Origin: Alphaproteobacteria bacterium
Lineage (GTDB): Bacteria > Pseudomonadota > Alphaproteobacteria > UBA9219
DNA: 8,061 nt
Direction: 5' to 3'
Assembly (NCBI GenBank): GCA_028693775.1
Contig: JAQUUS010000058.1
Location: 1-8,061 of the forward strand
In this document: positions 1-4,462 of the stretch, in pieces
Layout of the letters: each line of letters starts with the position of its first letter
Position numbering within the stretch: position 1 is the stretch's first letter
Translations under genes and position numbers: made by a program
Notes under the pieces: model-generated
The model's database searches: none
Told to the model about the DNA's origin: nothing
Seen by the model: only the letters and a program-made list of their open reading frames with translations

Positions 1-765
1 GTCCGTGATCGCCGCAGCCATCGCGAACGTCCCGGCTTCGATGCGGTCGGAAACAACCGTGTGCTCCGTGCCGTGAAGCTTCGTTTTTCCGACGATCCTC
101 ATGCGGTCGGAACCGATCCCTTCGATTTCAGCGCCCATCGCGACGAGGCATTCGGCGAGATCCGACACTTCCGGCTCCCTTGCCGCGTTCACAATCACGG
201 TTTCGCCTTGAGCAAGCGCTGCCGCCATCATGATGTTTTCGGTCCCGGTGACCGTTACGGTCGGGAATATGATTTCGGCGCCGCGCAGGCCTTTGGGCGC
301 GCGCGCTTCGATGTAGCCGTTGTCCAGCTCGATTTCAGCGCCGAACTTGCGCAACGCGCCGATGTGAAGATCGACAGGACGCGAGCCGATGGCGCAGCCG
401 CCCGGAAGCGATACTCGCGCATGCCCGCATCTCGCCAGCAGCGGCCCGAGCACGAGGATGCTCGCGCGCATTTTTCGCACGAGGTCATACGGTGCAGTGA
501 TGCCGGACAGATTTATGGCCTTGAGCTCGACCTTCCGGCCGCCGAACGGACCAGCGCCCATTCCGTTAAGCCGGATGTCGACGCCGAGCTGCCCAAGCAG
601 CTTGGACATGGTTACGATATCGACCAGATGCGGCACGTTCGACAAGGCCAGCGTGTCGTCCGTCAGCAAGCATGCGGCCAACAAGGGCAATGCCGCGTTC
701 TTGGCTCCGCTGATCCGTATTTCGCCTCTGAGCTGCTGGCCGCCCGTTATTCTTATGCAATCCAT
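1..765 (-). CDS. murA: UDP-N-acetylglucosamine 1-carboxyvinyltransferase (MurA), 3' end cut off by window
   Basis: Transfers enolpyruvate from phosphoenolpyruvate to UDP-N-acetylglucosamine in the cytoplasm, the first committed step of peptidoglycan synthesis and the target of fosfomycin. Only the first 255 residues are present; the family is usually about 420, so roughly the last 40 percent lies left of base 1. Family landmarks read directly: ISGAKNAALP near residues 18-27 with the substrate-binding Lys22-Asn23 pair, MRAS at 99-102, and PGGCAIGSRPVDLHI at 121-135. The catalytic cysteine that fosfomycin alkylates is Cys124 (Cys115 in E. coli numbering), so the enzyme should not be of the naturally resistant Cys-to-Asp type. 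REPEVSDLA near 201-209 is also typical. The ATG lies 3 bases after the stop of a small upstream gene, with AAGGA about 12 bases ahead of it inside that gene's end, so the two are very likely co-transcribed and perhaps translationally coupled. Confidence 0.97.
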   Translation of the reverse strand, partial: MDCIRITGGQQLRGEIRISGAKNAALPLLAACLLTDDTLALSNVPHLVDIVTMSKLLGQLGVDIRLNGMGAGPFGGRKVELKAINLSGITAPYDLVRKMRASILVLGPLLARCGHARVSLPGGCAIGSRPVDLHIGALRKFGAEIELDNGYIEARAPKGLRGAEIIFPTVTVTGTENIMMAAALAQGETVIVNAAREPEVSDLAECLVAMGAEIEGIGSDRMRIVGKTKLHGTEHTVVSDRIEAGTFAMAAAITD

Positions 766-768
766 CGT

Positions 769-933
769 CTACTTGTCCTTTACCGCTCCGACGCCGCCGT
801 TTTCACTGACTGTTTCTGAGGCTCGCGCCGTCTTCTGTTCCTTACGCTTGCGCAGGTTTTCTCGCAACGATTCGGCAACGCGCTCTTCGCGCGTTTGCGT
901 CTTCTCGGAAGATTGCCGGAGATTCGTCGCCAT
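769..933 (-). CDS. small basic protein of unknown function directly upstream of murA
   Basis: A 54-residue reading frame beginning MATNLRQSSEKTQTREERVA. It is very hydrophilic and rich in Arg, Lys and Glu, with a probable helix from about residue 14 to 38 (EERVAESLRENLRKRKEQ) and a low-complexity tail ending in KDK. There is no signal peptide, membrane segment or cysteine. Its stop is 3 bases from the murA ATG, which argues for a shared transcript and a real gene. A good promoter (TTGGCA, 16 bases, TATAAT) sits immediately upstream. AGGA lies only one base before the ATG, too close for normal ribosome binding, so initiation may be leaderless. I recall short Arg-rich proteins of this kind next to murA in other alphaproteobacteria, but cannot name a family. 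The function is unknown; a nucleic-acid or ribosome contact would fit the charge but is speculation. Confidence 0.7.
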   Translation of the reverse strand: MATNLRQSSEKTQTREERVAESLRENLRKRKEQKTARASETVSENGGVGAVKDK

Positions 934-1365
934 TTCCTATCATTATAAGGTTTTAGCGCCTGATGCCAAGCTTATTGCGATGTGATATTAAGGCTAAACA
1001 CAGCCTAACTTATTGAAAAAACTTATCAACATGGTCCCGCACAATCGAAAATCAGCGCCTTGACGCCGGGGTGCGCCTTGTTATGGCCGTTCGAGACATA
1101 GGCAACCAGCGAGATCGATATATAAAAGGCGCGCACAATTGCAGATAAACGTTTTAAGCTGCTTGAATTCGTTTATATTTCGGCACTGCGGATTTTTTGT
1201 ATCAATTTTGTACTGCATAATAATTAACCAATATGTATCCACTATATTTTGCACAACTCGGCAAAAAGCCCGAATGCGCAAATTGTTTATATATAACAAT
1301 GCATTGGTTCGCAGCCGCGTCTGTGCGCGTCGTTTCAAGGCCGTTTTATTTGCGTAACCGCCGGA
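934..1365. other. AT-rich intergenic region of 432 bases without a convincing gene
   Basis: Lies between the end of the Nudix gene and the start of the small-gene/murA unit. The left edge holds the promoter. Beyond it are a DnaA-box-like nonamer TTATCAACA (1023-1031, one mismatch to TTATCCACA), a weak hairpin AGGCT/AGCCT (991-1006), GCGCCTT (1073-1079) facing AAGGCGC (1126-1132), an 8-base palindrome AAACGTTT (1147-1154) and an operator-like inverted repeat ATTGTT-N7-AACAAT (1282-1300). About 1140-1300 is clearly richer in A and T than the flanking genes. Open frames here (85, 72 and 69 residues) overlap on both strands, have no good ribosome sites and resemble nothing I know. A short GTG-initiated frame (1136-1026, minus) has more coding-like codons and is discussed as a finding. 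No T-tract terminator is visible after the Nudix gene. Confidence 0.6.
942..969 (-). promoter_or_regulatory. sigma-70-type promoter for the small gene and murA
   Basis: Read on the minus strand: a -35 box TTGGCA (969-964, five of six consensus bases), a 16-base spacer, and a perfect -10 box TATAAT (947-942). Transcription should start about 6-8 bases downstream, at 936-934, which is only 1-3 bases before the ATG at 933. This is the best promoter match I found in the window. It implies an essentially leaderless mRNA for the first gene. The site is predicted from sequence only. Confidence 0.6.
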
Positions 1366-2025
1366 TCAAAGCACCAGAACGGACGGCCGCGCTTCGGATA
1401 TGTGCCGCTTGGACAACTCAGGCACAAATTGCATTTGCTTGATCGCGGGCCAATGAGAACGGTTGACGGTTTCCGGCAGCCGGTCAATCGAGACCCACTC
1501 CGCCTTCCCTTCCTTCGTTTCCCATTCCTTCTGCGAATACAACGGATGCGCGTTCAATTGCTCGGGCCATTCGTAGCGCTGGAAATTCTGCCGGTAGGTT
1601 CTCAGGAACAACCTTTCGACTTCTTTGCCGGGCGTTCTCTTCATATAATTGCATTCGTGCGTGTAGGCATTTGTCGGACTCCCGCTGAACGGAAAGTCTG
1701 CGATCGTGTCGCTTTCGCTTGCCGACTTCGGCAGCATTTCTTCTTTCCATTCCCTCTTCATCGCGTCGAACAGATTGTGCTCGTGCTCTTTTACCGCTCC
1801 GCCCGGAAGATCGTAGAAATTGCTTCCCGCCTTTTTCACCATCAGCACTTCGTCGCCTCGGCGAACGAACGCGTAGACCGCCTGCCCTTGTTGCGTTCGG
1901 ACGGGCGATACGGTCAGAACCAGATTCCCTTCGCGGGTCAGGAACAATTCGCGGCAATATTCTTTACCTGCCCATTTGAAACAATTTCTGAGATTCAGAT
2001 TCTCAAACTTCAATTGCTGTTGCAT
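1366..2025 (-). CDS. Nudix hydrolase family protein
   Basis: A cytoplasmic protein of 219 residues. The Nudix signature is at residues 75-98, with GGAVKEHE followed by REWKEE (91-96), where Glu92, Glu95 and Glu96 would hold the catalytic divalent metals. LPGG (73-76) precedes it, as usual. Two departures from the consensus GX5EX7REUXEEXGU are visible: the first spacer is 8 residues instead of 7, and the late Gly is replaced. Nudix enzymes cleave nucleoside diphosphates linked to another group (damaged nucleotides, nucleotide sugars, dinucleotides); the substrate cannot be deduced here. About 50 residues precede the fold and a long insert (99-140) follows the box, so it is larger than the minimal domain. 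The ATG is supported by AGGTGA with about four intervening bases. It is divergent from kdsB and stands alone. The family call is firm and the reaction open. Confidence 0.85.
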   Translation of the reverse strand: MQQQLKFENLNLRNCFKWAGKEYCRELFLTREGNLVLTVSPVRTQQGQAVYAFVRRGDEVLMVKKAGSNFYDLPGGAVKEHEHNLFDAMKREWKEEMLPKSASESDTIADFPFSGSPTNAYTHECNYMKRTPGKEVERLFLRTYRQNFQRYEWPEQLNAHPLYSQKEWETKEGKAEWVSIDRLPETVNRSHWPAIKQMQFVPELSKRHISEARPSVLVL

Positions 2026-2078
2026 TTTTCACCTGGGAATGATTTCCACTTGCGATTCAATCTCTTCTATTTCTCTTC

Positions 2079-2107
2079 GATATAGTCCCTTAATATGGCG
2101 CTCTCAA
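2079..2107 (-). promoter_or_regulatory. candidate promoter for the Nudix gene
   Basis: Read on the minus strand: TTGAGA (2107-2102, five of six -35 bases), a 17-base spacer, and TATATC (2084-2079, four of six -10 bases). A start near 2072 would give a leader of about 45 bases containing the AGGTGA ribosome site. Spacing and position are right but the -10 box is only fair. Confidence 0.4.
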
Positions 2108-2123
2108 GTTCATTTTATGTCCC

Positions 2124-2155
2124 TTTTTGGTTAATGTTTTCCCAAAAATAACATT
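2124..2155. other. two overlapping, mutually exclusive inverted repeats in the divergent intergenic region
   Basis: TTTTTGG (2124-2130) can pair with CCAAAAA (2142-2148), and AATGTT (2133-2138) can pair with AACATT (2150-2155). The two stems interleave, so only one can form at a time in RNA. They lie between the divergent Nudix and kdsB genes, about 70-100 bases before kdsB. Both stems are AT-rich and weak, so an operator reading is as likely as an RNA switch, and chance is possible. Confidence 0.25.
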
Positions 2156-2226
2156 CCGGCCTATGGCGTTCCACGGCTCCCTTTGATACGCTTCGCCAAA
2201 GAAATAATCTTCGCAAAGGACGAAAT

Positions 2227-3039
2227 ATGCGTACTGTCATTGTCATTCCCGCACGATACGGCTCGACCCGGCTTCCGGGCAAACCGCTTGCCCTCATTGC
2301 CGGGCAAACCATGCTGCAGCGCGTCGTACAAATCGCGCAGGCCGCCGCAAAAGGGAATCGGGATATCGAGGTCGTTGTGGCGACGGATGACGAACGTATT
2401 GCAAAACATGCCGGAGAGATCGGCGTCGCGCATGTCATGACTCCGGAATCCTGCCCGACCGGGACCGACCGCGCGCAGGCTGCCGTGGCACAGCTCAAGG
2501 TCAGGCCCGATTTCGTTCTCAATCTTCAGGGCGATGCGCCGCTGACGCCTCCCGATTTTGTCAGCGCGATGATTGACGCCTTCGAGAAAGAACCTGCGGA
2601 CCTTGTGACGCCGGTGACGCAGTTGAGTTGGGAGCAGCTCGACAAGCTCCGCGAAAGCAAGAAAACCACGCCCTTTAGCGGAACCACCGCGACTTTTGAC
2701 GAAAAGACAGGGCTGGCGTTCTGGTTTTCGAAGAACATTCTTCCGGCCATGCGCAAGGAAGCCGATTTGCGCGCGAAATCGCCCCTGTCGCCTGTCTGGC
2801 GGCATATCGGGCTTTATGGATACAGCAGCGCGATGCTTGAAAAGTTTCCGTCCCTGCCCGAGGGCAAGTTCGAAAAACTGGAGGGGCTGGAACAACTTCG
2901 GGTTCTGGAGCACGGGTTCAGGATCCGTTGCGTGGCGGTGGACTATGCCGGGCGCGCCAATATGTCGGGCGTGGACAGCCCCGAAGACATCGCCCGCGCA
3001 GAAGCCCTGATCGCCAAACACGGAGAACTTTTGCCATGA
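2227..3039 (+). CDS. kdsB: CMP-Kdo synthetase-like cytidylyltransferase (3-deoxy-manno-octulosonate cytidylyltransferase family)
   Basis: The family activates Kdo, the inner-core sugar of lipopolysaccharide, by joining it to CMP from CTP in the cytoplasm. The N-terminal nucleotide-binding motif IPARYGSTRLPGKP (residues 7-20) is classic. CPTGTDRA (76-83), LNLQGDAPL (98-106) with metal-binding Asp103, RHIGLYGY (192-199), LEGLEQLRVL (218-227) and GVDSPEDI (248-255) with a second metal-binding Asp250 follow in the family order. Two things are atypical: the usual QGDEP is QGDAP, and the protein has 270 residues against about 250, with extra sequence around 134-190. It could be a subfamily acting on Kdo or a related 3-deoxy sugar acid. 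AAAGGA lies six bases before the ATG. Its TGA overlaps the next gene's ATG (ATGA), so the two proteins are likely made together. Only the symbol and exact substrate are uncertain. Confidence 0.88.
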   Translation: MRTVIVIPARYGSTRLPGKPLALIAGQTMLQRVVQIAQAAAKGNRDIEVVVATDDERIAKHAGEIGVAHVMTPESCPTGTDRAQAAVAQLKVRPDFVLNLQGDAPLTPPDFVSAMIDAFEKEPADLVTPVTQLSWEQLDKLRESKKTTPFSGTTATFDEKTGLAFWFSKNILPAMRKEADLRAKSPLSPVWRHIGLYGYSSAMLEKFPSLPEGKFEKLEGLEQLRVLEHGFRIRCVAVDYAGRANMSGVDSPEDIARAEALIAKHGELLP

Positions 3040-3653
3040 AGACGACGCTGATTATCGCACGGCACGGGAATACGTTTTCGCCCGGCGACGTTGTGACCCG
3101 CGTGGGCGCCCGGACCGACATGCCTCTTTCGCCCAGCGGCCTCGAACAAGCGACAAAGCTCGGCCTCTATTTGCGCGAATATAATTTGCTGCCGGATATC
3201 GTGTTTACGTCGTCGCTTCGGCGCACCAAGCAGACGGCAGCTCAGGCTTTGGCGACTGCGGACGTGCAGTGCATGGCGAGCGCTATTTCCCTTTTCGACG
3301 AAATCGATTATGGGGTTGACGAAAACAAGCCGGAGGCCGAAGTTGTCGCGCGCGTCGGCGAGGCGGCACTGAAGGCTTGGGATGAGGACGCAATCGTGCC
3401 CAAGGGCTGGAATGTGGACGTCGAAGGGATCGTTCGCGGGTGGAAAGCGTTCGGGGATGAGATGCTTCGAGGCTTCGGAGGCAAAAAGATCCTCGTTGTG
3501 ACAAGCAACGGGATCGCGCGGTTCGCACCGCATCTGACAGGCGATTTCGAGGGCTTCAGGCAAAGCCACAAGCTCAAGCTCTCGACCGGGGCTTTGGCCG
3601 TTTTGGCGCACAATAGGGCTTGGACGGTCGAGGTGTGGAACGTCAAGCCCTGA
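3036..3653 (+). CDS. histidine phosphatase (phosphoglycerate mutase-like) family protein with an altered active site
   Basis: A protein of 205 residues with the fold's N-terminal signature ARHGNT (8-13), where His10 is the phospho-accepting histidine. TDMPLSPSGLEQA (27-39), SSLRRTKQTA (59-68) with the phosphate-binding arginine, and Glu89 in the FDEIDYG stretch (87-93) follow. The second histidine, normally in an SHG or AHG motif near the C-terminus, is replaced: the sequence reads VVTSNGIARF (154-163), so Asn158 occupies its place. The family removes phosphate from sugars, nucleotides or proteins. This variant may be slow, specialised or non-catalytic. I chose the ATG at 3036 because it overlaps the kdsB stop and begins just before the RHG strand; a longer in-frame upstream extension would lie inside kdsB. 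Translational coupling suggests a joint role in making or salvaging an activated sugar, which is inference. Confidence 0.88.
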   Translation: MKTTLIIARHGNTFSPGDVVTRVGARTDMPLSPSGLEQATKLGLYLREYNLLPDIVFTSSLRRTKQTAAQALATADVQCMASAISLFDEIDYGVDENKPEAEVVARVGEAALKAWDEDAIVPKGWNVDVEGIVRGWKAFGDEMLRGFGGKKILVVTSNGIARFAPHLTGDFEGFRQSHKLKLSTGALAVLAHNRAWTVEVWNVKP

Positions 3654-3720
3654 GACGGTCCGGCGTTAAGGCGTCATTAATATGTGTTTGGAAATGTGCT
3701 CGGTATAAACGGAGGCTTCC

Positions 3721-4149
3721 ATGGAATATTATAAAACCAACGGCGATCTTTTCCTTCGCCTCGAACCGGGGGAAAAACTCGTCGAGACGCTTGTCGAGGT
3801 CGCCTCAAAAGAAAAGATCGAATTCGCAACCATCGTTTCGGGCGTCGGCATGATCGAAGGCCTCGAAATGGCATGGTTTTGTGTCAACGACAATAACTAC
3901 GACACCTATCGCGTCGCGGGGACTTACGATCTGAGCTCCATTGCAGGCAATATTTCGCCCTTCAACGGCGCTCCGCGCACTCATGTTCATATCGTCGCAA
4001 ACAGACCCGATTTCTCAACCGTTTCGGGCCACCTGATCGAGGCCAAAGCTCACATCACCATGGAAGTCGGCCTGCGGATCATGGACAATACGGGCTTCCG
4101 CCGCATGTCGCAGCCGGGCAGACCCGCAACCTTTATCACTCGAAAGTAA
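3721..4149 (+). CDS. PCC/DUF296 (PPC domain) family protein
   Basis: A 142-residue single-domain protein. The PPC fold is recognisable from ATIVSGVGMIEGLEM (36-50), the THVHI motif with His88 and His90 (87-91), and SGHLIEA (102-108) with His104, followed by a strand like that of the family (ITMEVGLRIM, 112-121). In plants this domain is joined to AT-hook DNA-binding segments. In bacteria it occurs alone, usually described as DNA-binding, but its role is not settled. No AT hook, helix-turn-helix or membrane segment is present here. GGAGG with a spacing of five bases before the ATG is the strongest ribosome site in the window. The gene follows the phosphatase after 67 bases and precedes the LAB_N gene by 4 bases, so it belongs to the same transcript as the envelope genes. 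I cannot assign a function. Confidence 0.85.
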   Translation: MEYYKTNGDLFLRLEPGEKLVETLVEVASKEKIEFATIVSGVGMIEGLEMAWFCVNDNNYDTYRVAGTYDLSSIAGNISPFNGAPRTHVHIVANRPDFSTVSGHLIEAKAHITMEVGLRIMDNTGFRRMSQPGRPATFITRK

Positions 4150-4153
4150 TCCT

Positions 4154-4462
4154 ATGTATCAAAACGCTCTCGCATGGCTTTCGGCCCATGTCACTTTGTG
4201 GACTTTTATCGGCCTTTTGGGGCAGGCTCTTTTTATGATGCGCTTCGTTATGCAATGGATCGCCAGCGAACGCGTCAAGCAAAGCGTCGTTCCCGAAATC
4301 TTCTGGTATTTCAGTATCGGCGGCGGCGCAATTTTGTTCATTTATGCCATCCATCAGGAAGACATTGTGTTCATGCTGGGGCAAGGGCTGGGACTCTTTA
4401 TCTACTTGCGCAATATCTATTTCATTCACAGGCGCAAGAACGGGCAAGCAGCCGATGCCTGA
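4154..4462 (+). CDS. stand-alone LAB_N (lipid-A-disaccharide synthase N-terminal) membrane protein
   Basis: A 102-residue integral membrane protein with three predicted helices (about 13-35, 48-66 and 71-92). Signature pieces are GQALFMMRFVMQWIASER (23-40), VVPEIFWYFSIGGG (45-58) and GQGLGLFIYLRNIYFI (77-92), which match the small LAB_N family named after an N-terminal extension of some LpxB proteins. It lacks any LpxB catalytic domain. Stand-alone members are typically found beside polyprenyl-linked sugar synthases and ArnT-type transferases, which suggests a part in handling lipid-linked sugars or in flipping; this is inference from context. The ATG is 4 bases after the previous stop, with only a weak ribosome site, consistent with coupling. 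Its end overlaps the next gene by 8 bases. Confidence 0.87.
   Translation: MYQNALAWLSAHVTLWTFIGLLGQALFMMRFVMQWIASERVKQSVVPEIFWYFSIGGGAILFIYAIHQEDIVFMLGQGLGLFIYLRNIYFIHRRKNGQAADA

Noticed and set aside
61..985. Two plus-strand frames of 252 and 198 residues at the left end
   Set aside because: They lie antisense to murA and the small gene. The minus-strand reading gives unmistakable MurA motifs including the catalytic cysteine, and the plus-strand products resemble nothing.
1055..1133. A possible tRNA or structured RNA around GTTCGAGAC (1089-1097) and the GCGCCTT/AAGGCGC repeat
   Set aside because: A T-arm-like string is present, but no acceptor stem, anticodon arm or D-arm of the right spacing can be drawn; the loop of the long repeat is about 46 bases with little inner pairing.
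1081..1442. Three overlapping frames of 85, 72 and 69 residues in the AT-rich gap
   Set aside because: They overlap on opposite strands, have no convincing ribosome sites, unusual composition and no family resemblance.
1402..2085. A 227-residue plus-strand frame opposite the Nudix gene
   Set aside because: The minus-strand product has the Nudix box and a good ribosome site; the plus-strand one is a shadow with no recognisable domain.
2161..3611. Long minus-strand frames (286 and 222 residues) opposite kdsB and the phosphatase gene
   Set aside because: They are antisense to genes with complete motif sets, and no supporting start or domain is seen.
3678..3709. TATAAA (3704-3709) as a promoter for the PCC gene
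   Set aside because: A start seven bases downstream would fall after the GGAGG ribosome site at 3711-3715, and no -35 box lies at the right distance.
4344..4454. A 37-residue N-terminal extension of the ArnT-like protein
   Set aside because: It lies within the LAB_N gene in another frame and encodes Cys- and Ser-rich sequence unlike the family. The ATG at 4455 overlaps the LAB_N stop and gives the usual length.
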